A stretch of 64,000 bases of DNA from Coprinus comatus (GCA_034638255.1 JAWPGT010000002.1:1984001-2048000); one strand, 5' to 3'. Shown: positions 10,973 to 23,880, numbered from the stretch's first letter. The notes: generated by a model not told the origin, from the letters alone. Numbers and translations: made by a program.

Positions 10973-13900
10973 ATGTCTCATCCAACCTTTTGGCCTAAAA
11001 ATGTTTTTTTCTATCCCGTAGGAAATACCCCTCCAGCTTGTTTAACCGACCACTTGCCGCCTGAAGAAAATGCCAGGGTACTGCTTCTGGGTTGCGGAGA
11101 CCCAAGAAATATACTCTATACCATCGCGTTTGATCATGGTATCCGTACGTTCATCGTTCAAGGTTCGTCATGTTTATTTAATGTTTGTCTCTTTCAGCAA
11201 CACGGAAGATGGATATTACTTGTTGTGATTTGGAACCCGCCATCATATGTAAGCACTTTTTCCGTCGTGACTAATAATTCATCTAACTAGCAATAAATAT
11301 GTATATTTAGCCCGCAACATCCTTCTATTTACCTTCATTATTGACTCGGTCGATACTAGCAACTTGTTGATATATTGGAACATATTTTACGATCTCTTTC
11401 TTGATCGGCCTTCTGTTTCATTGCTGGGGCAACAATGCGACAAGTTATTGGAGCACTCTGTGGATATGGACTCATGGTATAACTCGTGCTATGGCTCCAA
11501 GATCACCTTCGTTACGCAGGATAGCCTCGCCCAAGTTCGCCGTCATTGGAAGCTCTACAGAGAGACCCTTGACCTCCCGAATAATGAACAACACGAACTC
11601 AAAGAGGCATTTCGTGGTGCTATGAAGGAGAATCTCTCTCGCAAACCTGATCTCACCGTGACCTCCATTACTGCTGCCGTGCCAGCGATGTCTCGATTTC
11701 CAACATCTATCAATACCTATACCGGATATTGGAGTAATGGAATTACGGGATCCAAGGACAAAACTCGACCCTTCATTAATCCGACATTTCTATTTTCTTT
11801 GGTCGGCCGGAAATTTAACCTACACTATGGAACAGATCTCTGTTCTGCATTTCATTTGGCCTTAGCTTTAATCAAGACGTCATCTCCGAAAAAAACATCA
11901 AATTCCTTTAAACCACCAGTGAAAACTGAGCACGAGATGTGGGCAGCATGTCGCGCACAGTTCTCAGATTGGTGTTTAGCAACTCATGAGAAGTTTCGTT
12001 CACCTCCAGCTACATCTCAATCCGAAGGAGGTGATAATTCTAACCTTTTGGTCATACGATTCGTGATTGCGGATGCGCTCTTTTTATGTGACGGTTTACG
12101 TTCATATCAAAATGATGTTTTGGAGACAAAAGTTTATCGTACACCTTGGGGCGCATCCAAACTTCATTTCTACAACCAATCTATTCCCAAATACTTCAAT
12201 GTTATCGATACCTCCAACTTGTCGGATCATCTTGGACTTCTCAACGTGCTCGTCGCTGCACAACCACTAATGGAATATTCACCATGTTCCATACTTCACA
12301 CCAACACACTCCTTTCATATAACGACAACCCAACTGAACGAAGTGCTCTTGAAGAGAGGGCTTTACTGGATTTTCCATCTATTTCGCTCTTCCTCGGTAT
12401 TACACCGATATGTTTTTCGTCTGGATTCAACTTTAGGAACAACTGCGAAACTGCCGCTTTCGCGGCAGTGAACTCGGGAGGGCGTAATCGCAATCATGAA
12501 CAACTTTCCTGGAGAGTTTCCGACTTCGCTTGTTCTACCCCAATTGATGGACTGTCCTCTCATCAACAAGTTGTCATCGAACCGAACCAACTCGCAGACA
12601 AACTATTTACACTTTATTTGAAGATGTTCAAAGATGAAATGTTAAATCTGAAGCCCAGTCTTCTGACAATTTTCCAAATTCCTCACTACAACAGAGAGTC
12701 GTTCGTGCGGTTTGTATCAACAGTGAAAACAAATCAGAGGTTGCAGACAGACTGGACGGCTGTTGGTGAAGGTCTTGTAGATCGTGCGACTCTAAGCAAT
12801 CGATTAATAGTCGGGTCCAACAATTTCCAAAACCTATTCGCTGAATTGCACATTCATGGAATATACAGTGTTCCACAACTTCAAGTTACAACACCGTCTA
12901 CAAAATTTTCCAAAACCTTCCAGGGATGGGGTATTGTACCACCTCTTGTATGTGTTGTGCTCATCATTCCTCGAAGTGCCCTCGAGGTCCTGAACGCACA
13001 ACATTCGATTTTCCAATGCGAAACTTTTTCCGACGAGAATATATTTCACAATACGCATTCCTCAATTCGGCCAGTTTTCGGAGAACTTGTTGTGTTACCA
13101 GATGGACGAGGCACAATTCATGAAGATCCGCAAGGTATTGATGGTGATTCCCACCTGATTGTCTCCTTCTATGTTGCTTCCTGGATTTTGGCCCAATACC
13201 CCAATCTCATGGTTGGATTTGGGTTGAAAAGTACTCCGCAGACTGTGGGGGTGTTCCTTAAGAAGCTAGGACCATTCTTACGCATCTTCGCGAAGCGTCT
13301 CACTGATCGTAACCATGTATTCCTTTTCCGAGAACGCCCTGATAATGAAGGAGAGTTCAAACCGGTCAGTGGGTCGGATGGTAGAATATTCCAACGTCAT
13401 CTTGCTATTTCAAAACTTTCGTTCGATAGTAGGGGAGTAGGTTGGCTTTGTAAACGAATCGATATTGTTGAGCGTCTAGCAAAAGACGGCTTGGGAAATA
13501 ATGCACCAGTCTCGAGAAAAGACACCTCACCGCGTTGCATTGAGGCCTCTTTTGGTGGTCACCATTACCCATTTCGGTTTCCTATTCCAGTAGATGGCAG
13601 TCGGTCTAAGATGCGTATCGCTAGGAAGTCAAGCTATGTAGAGGTAAGTGTCCTACGAAATGAGATATAAATATACTGACATAAAGGTATTTAAAAGATT
13701 GAAGTACCATTCCGTCTTTCACCACTTACGCAATTGGATTTACAACCATTTCCACTTGTGCCAGGAGGTCCGAATTCTGCGTTTTCATTCATGTGTTGGA
13801 ACGTTCCATATGTCAATTTGGATCGCTTGTCTATGGTCACAGCGACAGATCATGACTGGTTTTCAAGTCACATTGCTTTCGCATACTCGAAAGCAGAACG

Positions 13901-14681
13901 CGAGGAACGTATGCGATCGGATTCATTGGAAAATGCTTCGTTTTCCGTCAACTTCAAAGCCTCTATCCAAGCTATGATCACCGATTTCAACGGAGACAAA
14001 GTGCAGGTAGTGTCTTTGAGAAATGACACTACGTCACATATTTTTGCATTCGTTTTCCTAAATTCCATCAAGCTTGATTTATCCTCGGGAACGGTGATTG
14101 CAGACGGTCTGGTGGTTGTCCCAGAAAAGCCCATAATCATACGATTACTTGCAAGTGCAGTCAGAAGCGAAGGTGTATCCGAGATCAAATGCTTTGGGGA
14201 AGAAACTCAATGGTGGAGATACGCTTTACCGGTGTTCGCAGAAAGATGCCGGAATTGGAAGCATAATACTTCAACCTGCCAATACGCCCTTTCTTCCTCG
14301 TATCCTTTACCGTTGGAAAGTCCATTATGTTCTTGTGGAAAAGGAAGAAATCTAGGTTCATTCATGGATAATCCGAAATGGAAGCCCCTTGCACCATATG
14401 CAACACGAGTTGCAGTCAGCATTATCTTTCCGGTCACCTATCTAGAGGACGCTACTTTTGATATGGGAATGATTTCTACCGTTGAGAAATCAAATCCTGC
14501 TACTAGTAGGACGGAAGTTTGTCACAGATGTAAGGGTCCCGGAAAGCCAAAGATGCTTCAATGCAGTGGTTGTAAGGTGACGAAGTATTGCTCGGGGGAA
14601 TGTCAGAAGGAGGATTGGAAGTTACACAAAGTGTTATGTAAAAATATGAAAACTGTTCTTGAAGGAATTGTACGCAAGTAG
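10973..14681 (+). CDS. DUF4470/MYND zinc-finger protein, tandem copy 1
   Basis: Four exons, 10973-11144, 11198-11248, 11311-13643 and 13698-14681, join in frame to 1179 codons plus stop. The N-terminus (residues 1-105) is a DUF4470 domain with PVGNTPPACLTDHLPPEENA, LLLGCGDPRNILYTI and ITCCDLEPAII. DUF4470 is also the N-terminal domain of the dynein assembly factor DNAAF3, but in mushroom-forming fungi it is commonly fused to MYND fingers in uncharacterised proteins. The large middle region carries FNVIDTSNLSDHLGLLNVLV. Residues about 1127-1166 form a complete MYND finger: CHRC, CSGC, YCSGEC, then HKVLC. MYND fingers usually bind proline-rich protein motifs. Function unknown. This is the first and apparently intact member of three tandem copies. 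Confidence 0.85.
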
Positions 14682-15677
14682 ATACAAGATCTGTATATGA
14701 CGAAATGTATCAGTAGCTGTGGGGGTGGTTCTTAGTTTAAATTCGATGATACTATCCATCACAATGCAACGTAAAGTAACCCCAGTAATGTAAAAATGTC
14801 AATGGAGTGCATAGTTTTCCATCTTTCCTCAAATAAAGCAGTGCAAAATATAGAGATAAACTAGGCGAGTCTTTCCAGATAAATGTTTTTAAAATTGACT
14901 GAGAATAAGTTTTTCTAGGCCTTAAGGAATGCACAACTTTTGGATGAAAACTGCTTTTTTGAGACGTATTTCCAATATGTGGATGTAATACAAGCCTTTG
15001 TAAGACAAAAAAGGATGGATTTCAATTAACCTGCATATCGTCCATGTAATACAGCAGTTAATGTATGAATAATGGGTGTGTGAGCTTAGGTATTGAGGCT
15101 GAACAATGGATGTGACACAAGATTGAGAAGAGGCCATCAATCACATCCAGACTCCGCTGATATGTGTGATGTCATCAATCTTCACCATTGTGACATAGAT
15201 TACGAAATCAATGAAGCCGGTCACACTACCTGTCGGAGTTACAACAAACACTGTCACATTTTTACGCTTCTAGGATTTTTTGGCACTTTTCGTACTGGCA
15301 AGCTCATGGCAACAAGGATCATGGGTATACTCCTCTAATTTTCTTATAGATCGATAGGCAGTTGATGCGCAAATATAAATACAAGATCCAAAAATATTTG
15401 GTCCAAATGTTATAGAGGAACGTGAATTTCTTTGAAATTTTTTACACATCTATGGTATCGATAGTAAATTTGAGTTTTTCATGCAGGTTTTATGTAATTT
15501 GATTTCAGAGTTGAAACTCCACCCGCCCGGAACTCCTCCGCGGTTCTGCCCAGATTCTGCTACGAGTACTGTGCACCTGAACTTTTAAACATGCTAGTTG
15601 ATTCATCATTTCACCTGCACTATTGCACACTCTATAGCGCCAATATTGGGTACTCGATCACTCGGATGTTCGCTTCG
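14682..15677. other. Spacer between DUF4470/MYND genes 1 and 2
   Basis: About 1 kb of AT-rich sequence without a supported gene. Open frames on both strands are under 85 codons and unlike any family. It contains the 3' region of copy 1 and the promoter of copy 2. I found no gene remnant here. Confidence 0.45.
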
Positions 15678-15691
15678 TCGTGGGAGGAAAG
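15678..15691 (+). promoter_or_regulatory. Upstream box shared by the array genes, copy 2
   Basis: TCGTGGGAGGAAAG, identical to the box before gene 1, 93 bp upstream of the ATG at 15784. Confidence 0.45.
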
Positions 15692-15783
15692 CATGTTGTA
15701 AACTTCTTTTCGCCTCCATTTTCTGTTATGAGATAAGCCGAAGTTGAGCTACTTCTGCTATCGTCTCCTTGCTTACCTCCATC

Positions 15784-18700
15784 ATGTCCCATCCAACCCT
15801 CTGGCCAAAAAAAGTATTCTTCTATCTGATAGGAAATACTCCTCCCACCTGTCTGACTGACCATTTACCCCCAGAGGAGGATGCCAAAATTCTCCTCCTC
15901 GGTTGTGGCGATTCGAGAAATATTCTTTATACGATCGCTGTTGATCATGGTTCTTGTATGTTCATACCATTGTTGTGTTGATGTGTGATGTTTGTCTCAT
16001 TTCATCCTTTAGTAAACCGGAAGATGGACATCACCTGTTGTGATTTGGAACCAGCCATAATAGGTACGTGGTGGCTGGTAATCAGCAAACTTTTTCTGAG
16101 GGTGGAACAATGATTTATATAGCACGGAACATCCTTCTCTTTACGTTTATCATTGACTCGATCGAACCTGACAAGCTCTCGATGTATTGGAACATATTCT
16201 ATGACCTCTTCCTCGATAACCCTTCCTCTTCGCTGCTGCGACAACAATGTGCCAAGTTGATAACGTTGGCCACCAATCTTGATTCCTGGAGCAGTTCTTG
16301 CTATGGAACGTCCATTACTTTTGTCACAGAGGAAAGCCTTACGGAAGCTCGTAATCACTGGCAGTTCTATAAAAATACCCTCGACCTCCCAGAAAATGAA
16401 CAACGGGAACTCAAAGAAAACTTTCATTCTGCGATGAAGGAGAGTGTTGTTTGTAGCTACGCAACTAGCCCAAAACTATATGCATTTGTGCCAGCTACGT
16501 TCACATATCCGGAGACCATCCAAACTGGCAATGCATACTGGAAGAAGGGAATCACTGGCTCTAAGGACAGCAGTCGACCCCTCATTAATCCTACTTTTCT
16601 ATTTTCTCTGGCCGGTCGTAAATTCAACCTTCACTTTGGCACCGACCCGTGTTCTTCATTCCATATGATGCTAGCCTTTATCAGGACATCTGAGAAAAGT
16701 CCAAATACCATTCCCGCAAAAACTGAACATGACATGTGGGCATCATGTCGTGCACAGTTCTCGGGCTGGTGTCTGACAACTCACAAAAAGTTTCACAATT
16801 CACCCCAATCTCTAACTGTACGTTTTGTAGTCGCTGATGCCCTTAGCTTTTGCCAAGGTCTGCGACCATACCAAAACGGCATTCTCGAGACAACGGTTTA
16901 TGATGCACCCTGGGGAGGTCGCAAACTCCACTTTTATGATAACTCCACTCCCAAATTCTTTAACGTCATTGATACTTCGAACCTATCCGATCACCTTGGC
17001 CTCTTGAACGTTCTCGTTACTGCGCAACCTCTCATGGAATACTCAGCCTCTGCCGTGCTTCATACAATTGCCTTACTCCCATACAGTGTTCACCCTACTG
17101 AACGAAGTGGTGTCAAAGAGCGAGCATTGCTGGACTTTCCATCCATTTCAGTCCTCCTTGGTATAACTCCAATATGCTTTTTCTCCGGATTCACCTTCAG
17201 AAATAACGCTGAGGGTTCTGCGCGCGTCGGGTCAGACGGTAAAATCGCCGATCGCAATTATGAACGCATGTTATGGAAGATTTCCAATTTCATTTGCACG
17301 AATGAAGTTCCAAATGGCATATATCGCTCACAACGGATCATCATTGATCCCAAAGAACTAGCAGATAAACTATTGTCTCTTTATTTGAAGATGTTCGCCG
17401 AAGAGGATCCCTTTACCTTTTTCCTTAATACAAAAAATAACCCCAAACATTATCTTAAGGATCCTCACTATAATAGGGAATCCTTCGTGCGGTTTGTTTC
17501 TGCTTTGAAGTCAAAAACAAGTTTAGAGACGGACTGGTCATTGGTCGGAAAATGCTTTGTGGAGCTTGTGATTGGTAACAAACAACTGATCCTTGGAGCC
17601 AGTAATTACCAAGCCCTGTTCGCCCAGCTGCACATACACGGTGTATACTCCGTACCTTCATTCCATTCAACATTAACCTCAACCGGGGTTTTCAAAGGAT
17701 GGAACATTGTACCCTCTCTGGTGTTTGTAGTCTTCATGATCCCCCGGCCTGCGCTCATGATTCTGGGTGATGTAGACTATACCGCAGCCTTTGAATGCGA
17801 AACATATATCCCAAATGGCGTCTACCATACGCATTCTTCAATCCGACCTATCTTCGGAAAACTACTGTTGTTGCAAAACGGAATGGGCACAATTCAAGAA
17901 GATCCTCAAGGTCTTAATGGTGATTCACCGCTGCTTATCTCCTTTCCTATCCTATCTAGCATCCTGGTACAGGATCCCAATATTAGGGTTGGACTTGCGC
18001 TGAAACATACGACGAGAAATCATGTTTCCTTTTTCAAAAAACTTGGGTCCAACATGCACATCTTCTCAAAAGCCTTAACCGATCACGAATATGTCTCCGT
18101 TTTGCGGGAGCGCCCGGATAATAATGGGGAGTTGGAGGAGATTGGTCAGATGAGCATAGTCAACCCTCCTAGAGTGCCATCTGATATTGACACGGCAACG
18201 CTCTCGTTCAAAGACGGTGTAGGGTGGATCTGCAAGCGATTGAGTATCACTGATGAAGCCAAGAAGAATTTAGAAAACAAAGCAGCAGTTTCAAGTAAAC
18301 AGGATACCCCATGTTGTATTTGGGTCTCCTTTAGTAATCTACACTACTCAATGCGCTTCCCTGTTCCAGTGGACCACACTCGCTCCAAGATTCGCATTGC
18401 AAGGAAGTCCGGCTACATAGAAGTGGGTTTTCAACCACATATCATACTAAACAAAGACGTAAATAAATGATACCCACTTACAGATCGAAGCACCGTTACG
18501 AATGTCACCACTGGCACAGGTGGATTTACAACCCTTTCCACTTATCTCAATGGGTCCTAATGCCTTGGTTCCCTTTATCTGTTGGAACGTACCATATGTA
18601 AACCTTGATCGTCTTTTCTCTACCCATCGCGAGGATCTCAAATGGGCCCCCTTCCATCTTGCTAGCGCATTCTCCAAAGAAGAACGGGATAGATACCTGC

Positions 18701-19446
18701 GGTCGGGGCTTTCGAATGTAAAGGAAGAATCAGCATACGTTGCCTTCAAGAGCACAATCCGCGCAATATTCACTATATTTCACGAAGGCAAAGGCACTCC
18801 GCGGATATTTCCGCTATTTGCAACCAATACCTCTCGTATTTTTGCGCTCATCTTCCTGCACCACGTTAGAATTGATCTATCGTCTGGTACCGCCATTGGA
18901 GATGCTGTTGTTATTATCCCGACACCGTCCAACGCCTTGTTACTCCAACAAGTCCTAACACCAGAAACCAAAATGATCAACTGTTATGGAGAAGTGACTC
19001 ATTGGTGGAGATGCGCTTTACCAGTGTTTGCTGAAAGGTGTCGAACTTGGAAACACCGCACTTCGGCATGCGAATATAGATGTGCTTCTTACTCTTTACC
19101 GGTACCGACGGTGCTCAGTGAAAATCCATTATGTTCTTGCGGGCAAGGTAAAGACCTTGGCCCATTTATGACGAATACGGACTGGAAAGGTCTAGCACGT
19201 TATGCCACTCGAGTCGCCATTAGCACTATTTTTCCGGTTACGTATTTGGAGGATACCAGTTTAGACGTGAGGGAGGCTTTCCAACGTACACCTGTTCAAA
19301 TAGAAGTATGTTCCAAGTGTGGAGGTATTGGGAATCCGAAGTTGCTGCAGTGTAGTGGTTGTAGGGCAACGAAGTATTGTTCAAAGGAATGTCAGAAAGT
19401 CGATTGGAAGACTCATAAAATCATATGTAAGAGTTTGAAGAAATAA
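15784..19446 (+). CDS. DUF4470/MYND zinc-finger protein, tandem copy 2
   Basis: Exons 15784-15955, 16013-16063, 16123-18422 and 18484-19446 give 1161 codons plus stop. Exon 1 (172 nt) and exon 2 (51 nt) match copy 1 exactly in length and phase. It carries the DUF4470 blocks GNTPPTCLTDHLPPEEDA, LLLGCGDSRNILYTI and ITCCDLEPAII, the middle block FNVIDTSNLSDHLGLLNVLV, and a C-terminal MYND finger with all eight ligands (CSKC, CSGC, YCSKEC, HKIIC). No disabling change seen. The last intron uses a GTGGGT donor. Function unknown. A long in-frame N-terminal extension upstream of 15784 is unlikely, because all copies begin MSHP. Confidence 0.85.
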
Positions 19447-20086
19447 TCTCGGGCTGTGCATCGGAATTGGGAGGAAGAGGTAAAAGGTAAAGTTGTATTA
19501 CGTACTAGTTCCGAAGATACTATTAGTAGGCTGTCTCATTCGGTATGGACTAGTTTGCGCACAACATCCCCTCTGAGCCAGAAGTCCTCTAAAGCCTGTA
19601 ATGCGAACACAGATGATCGAGGGCTAGAAAGTAATACATTCGGCATTTGTCACCGACAAGTGTCCAGTGGGACTTTCCCGGTGACCATGATCACGGTGAC
19701 AAGGGAGTTGAGTAATATAATGGAATCAATCTTCGGGATATTTAAAGGCAAAAACCTTTGAGCCCATTAATTAAAATTTGCCCCAGACGTTATGTCAGGA
19801 ACGTGTATACCTAAGACATGTTTGGAACAGATTTTTTTATTCCTGCCATCGAAGCCTTTATCTTTCAAGATCGGTGTATCATTGTATTTGTCACAAAAAG
19901 TTGTGATACCCGAATCTGTATAGCGCATACTCAATTTACTTATAACATGTTTTGATTCTATTCAATCTCTTGAAGAAGCACGACAGCTTCTGGCAATTAA
20001 TTTCCATCGGCAATCGTGCACCATGATCATACATTCAGTAATTCAGTCAACAGCTGTCAACCGATGAGCTTAAACGTAAACCATGA
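19447..20086. other. Spacer between DUF4470/MYND genes 2 and 3
   Basis: About 640 bp with no supported gene. It contains a near-palindromic patch around 19676-19700 (CCCGGTGACCATGATCACGGTGAC) that I cannot assign to any function. Confidence 0.4.
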
Positions 20087-20099
20087 TCGTGGGAGAAAG
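20087..20099 (+). promoter_or_regulatory. Upstream box shared by the array genes, copy 3
   Basis: TCGTGGGAGAAAG, the same box with one G deleted, 54 bp before the ATG at 20154 and just before a TATAAG at 20107-20112. Confidence 0.4.
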
Positions 20100-20153
20100 G
20101 ATTTGGTATAAGGCCTAAGCACTTGAACGCAGCTAACTTTCTGGAGCCTTATC

Positions 20154-23100
20154 ATGTCCCATCCAAAAGTTTGGCCGAATAAAATATTTTTCCATCCCAT
20201 CGGAAACACTCCTCCTGTTTGTCTGACCGACCACCTGCCGCCTGAGGAGAATGCCAATATACTCCTCCTTGGCTGTGGTGATCCAAGAAGTATTCTCTAC
20301 ACGATTGCAGTTGATCATGGTCATTGTATGCCCATATATTACCACAGTTACTATGTCCGTCTCATATTTTATCCTTTAATAGATCGGAAGATGGACCTTA
20401 CATGCTGTGATTTGGAACCGGCCATTGTAGGTAGTTACGTTTCATAGCTGACCAATAACCAACGATCTTTTTCTGAGAGCGATGCGTTTAGCACGAAATG
20501 TCCTTCTCTTCACACTTATCATTGACTCGGTCGAATCTGACAAGCTGCTCATGTACTGGAACATGTTTTATGATCTATTCCTCGACCCGTTTTCGGCTTC
20601 ATTGTTACAGGAGCAATGCGACAAATTGGTAGCGTTTTCGACCAATCTCGATTCCTGGAGCAGCTCGCCTTACAGCGGTTCCCTTGCCTTTGTCACTGAG
20701 GACAGTCTAGTAGAAGCTCGTCGTCACTGGCAACTCTACAAAGAGACCCTTAACCTCTCCGCTTGCAAACAACAAGAACTCAAAAAGGATTTTCATTCTG
20801 CAATGAAAGAGAATATCTCTCGTGGACCTGATGTCAGTCCATTATATGCTTTCACCCCGGTGACCTGCAAGTACCCGAACATACCTAAAACTCGCTTTGA
20901 GTACTGGAGGAACGGAATCACTGGCTCGAAGGACAAACACAGACCCCTCATCAATCCTACCTTCTTGCTTTCCTTAGCTGGTCGTAAATTCAATTTGCAC
21001 TACAGCACAGATCCGTGCTCTTCTTTTCACATGGCATTGGCTGCCATCAAGACAACTGACAACTTGCCAAATACCATTCCTGCCAAGACTGAGCACGAAA
21101 TGTGGACCGTATGCCGTGCACAGTTCTCGAGCTGGTGTACAGCGTTTCATGAAAGGCTCCTAATTTCACTCAGACCTCAAAGTGTAACCGTCCGTTTTGT
21201 GGTCGCCGATGCGCTCAATTTTTCCCAAAGTTTGCGATCATACCAAAACGGAACATTAGAGACTACTGTCTACAAGACATCATGGGGAGGTTCGAAGATT
21301 CACTTTCATGATAGTTCTACCCCTAAATTCTTCAACGTCATTGATACTTCAAATCTGTCGGATAACCTTGGTCTGTTAAACATTCTTATTGCTACGCAGC
21401 CCATCATTGAAAACTCACCCTGCTCGGTAATTCATACCAACACTCTGATCTCATGCGACGATCTCCCAGTCGAGAAGAGTGGTATAAAAGAACGAGCACT
21501 ACTTGACTTACCATCCATATCTCTCTTCCTCGGTATCATTCCGATTTGTTTCTACTCTGGGTTCAACTTCCGAAACAACTCTGAGGCTTCCGAGTCACCA
21601 TATTCCTCTTTGAAGTCCGTTCGCAACTACCAACGCACATCGTGGAAAGTCTGCGACGTCCTCTGCACAGATCTTGCCCGTGGCTTACTTTTCTCTAAAC
21701 TCATTGTCGATCCCAAAGAGCTTGCAGATAAATTATTCGCTCTTTACTTGAAGATGTTCGGCGAAGAAAGACCCGCTATTTTTTTCTATGACAGGATTGG
21801 AGCTGGCACTCCCTTGGTTCTCGAAGACCCTCACTATGACAGAGAATCTTTCGTACGGTTTGTTTCGACTGTGAAAATGAGCAATAGATTAGAGACAAAC
21901 TGGAAACAAGTCGGTGACCGCCTTATTGAGCGAACAACTAGTAGTAGGGAACTTATGCTAGAGACAAACAACTTCCAAAATATCCTCACTCAACTGCATA
22001 TTTATGGAGTATACTCTGTTCCTCCATTCATACTTCCAGATTTTACATTTATGCTACCTAACTCTCTGCCGTTCCAAGGCTGGGACTCGGTACCCCCGGT
22101 TGTATGCGTAGTGTTCTTGGTTCCCCGAACTGCCCTCGATGTTTTGGATGTCGACCACAATGCACCTCTCGAATGCGAAACTTATTACACACACACCTCA
22201 ATTCGAGATACACATTCCTCAATTCGGCCCATTTTTGGAGAACTTGTTGTGTTGCCAGATGGACTGGGCGCAATACGAGAGGACCCTCGAGGTATTGACG
22301 GCGACTCACCACTACTTGTGTCTTTTCATATTGCATCTACGATCTTGGGACGAGATCCTGATCTCATGGTAGCACTCACTCTCAAGCCTACTCAAAGCAC
22401 TGCACTTGCGTTTTTGAGACAACTGGGTCCTAGATTGTGCATCTTCGAAGAATGCCTAACCAATCGCAACGTTTTTATTTTTCGAGAGAGGCCAGATAAC
22501 ATTGGAGAGCTGAAGAATATCGCTGGATTGAGTACAAGCAGTCGTCCTAGAGTATCACGCAATCCTATTATGCCAAAACTCTCTTTCAAAGATGGATTGG
22601 GTTGGATTTGCAATCGACTTGATGTTATCAAACAGGACGAAGATCGTTTGGCGAACAATGCCACAGTCATGAGCAAACAAGTCGCACCATGTTGTATTGT
22701 GATCACTTTAGGTGGCCTCCGATACCCGCTATACTTCCCTGTTCCAGTAAATCATAATCTGTCCAAGGTTCGGATTGCAAGAAAGTCCGGTTATGTCGAG
22801 GTGAGCTGTTGAGTTTATATTCACAGACGTGGGACTAATACCCAAGCACAGATTGAGGCACCATGTCGTATGTCACCATTTACTCAAATGGATCTAAGCC
22901 CATTTCCGGTTTCAACCACTGGGCCATATTCTGTTGCACCCTGAAACACCCCATATCTAAACCTGAGTCGCATGGCTTCCGCGTCTCATGAGGATCTTCG
23001 TTGGGCTTTCTTACATGGGGGATTTACATTCTCCAAAGAAGAACGCGATAGGTTCCTGCGGTTGAAATCAAATCCAAACGAAGAAACAACATCTGTCCTC

Positions 23101-23790
23101 TTCAAAAGCGTAATTCGCAGCCTGTTCCTATATTTTTCACTTGGCGGGGGTGCAATGAGGATTATTTCTTTAATTTCGAACAATCAGACCATTGCCATTA
23201 TTTTCCTGGATTGCGTTAAGATCGATCTATCTTCAAGCACCGCGATTGGAGACGCTGTAGTTGTCATTCCGGAACCCTCCAACTTGACGTTAATAGAACA
23301 ACTCCAAGGCGTCCAACCCGTCAATTGTATTAGAGAGGTAACTCGCTGGTTGAGATACGCCCTACCCGCTTTCGCTGAAAGGTGCAGGACCTGGGGACAC
23401 ACTTCGACGTGCGAATACGTTCTCGCTTATTCGTACCCCTTGCCTCTAGAAAAAGTGTTATGTTCGTGTGGGAAGGGCAAAAATCTAGGGCCGTTCATGC
23501 AGAACCCTATGACGAGGGACTTGGTACCATATGCGACACGAATTGCGATTAGCTCCATTTTTCCGGTCTCGTATTTGGAGGATGTTAAGTTCGACGTGAA
23601 AGCGGCGTTTGAAAAGATGGATGGTCGAGCGACGGGAAATTGTTCTAAATGTAAAGGGCCAGGAAAACCCAAATTACTTCAATGTAGTGGTTGCAAGGCG
23701 GTAAAGTATTGCTCTGTGGATTGTCAAAAAGAAGATTGGAAGGTTCACAAAGCTGTTTGTAAGAAGTTGAAGAATGCTGAAGCCACTTGA
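20154..23790 (+). CDS. DUF4470/MYND protein, tandem copy 3, with one in-frame stop
   Basis: The exon plan matches the other copies: 20154-20325, 20383-20430, 20492-22800 and 22852-23790, with all splice sites canonical and phases kept. DUF4470 blocks (LLLGCGDPRSILYTI, LTCCDLEPAIV), the FNVIDTSNLSDNLGLLNILI block and a complete MYND finger (CSKC, CSGC, YCSVDC, HKAVC) are present. However, codon 31 of exon 4, at 22942-22944, is TGA where copies 1 and 2 have TGG (Trp in the sequence CWNVPY). As read, the product would end near residue 874 and lose the MYND finger. The downstream part has its own ATG at 22972. It could be a young pseudogene, a truncated protein, two proteins, or a gene with an alternative last-exon acceptor (in phase near 22995). 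The rest of the frame shows no decay, so the lesion is recent or tolerated. Confidence 0.75.
22942..22944 (+). other. In-frame TGA in DUF4470/MYND copy 3
   Basis: TGA replaces the TGG found at the aligned place in copy 1 (in CWNVPYVNLDR) and copy 2. Flanking residues (PY.NL.R) stay alignable on both sides, so this is a point change and not a frameshift. Confidence 0.85.
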
Positions 23791-23840
23791 GGGCAGTTGG
23801 AATGAAAATAAAATAAAATAATGGTATTCTATATCACAGG

Positions 23841-23880
23841 TCTGTCTGTCTGTCTGCCTATCCATCTGTCCATCCGTCCG
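23841..23880. repeat. Degenerate TCTG/TCCA microsatellite
   Basis: Tandem TCTG units grading into TCCATC/CCGTC units just 3' of DUF4470/MYND copy 3. Confidence 0.7.

Noticed and set aside
10973..14681. DUF4470/MYND genes as a defence or mobile system
   Set aside because: No transposase, integrase, terminal repeats or partner genes. The array is explained by tandem duplication of one cellular gene.
19676..19700. Near-palindrome GGTGACCATGATCACGGTGAC as an operator
   Set aside because: It lies in the 3' region of copy 2, about 450 bp from the next start, occurs once, and is imperfect. No support for function.
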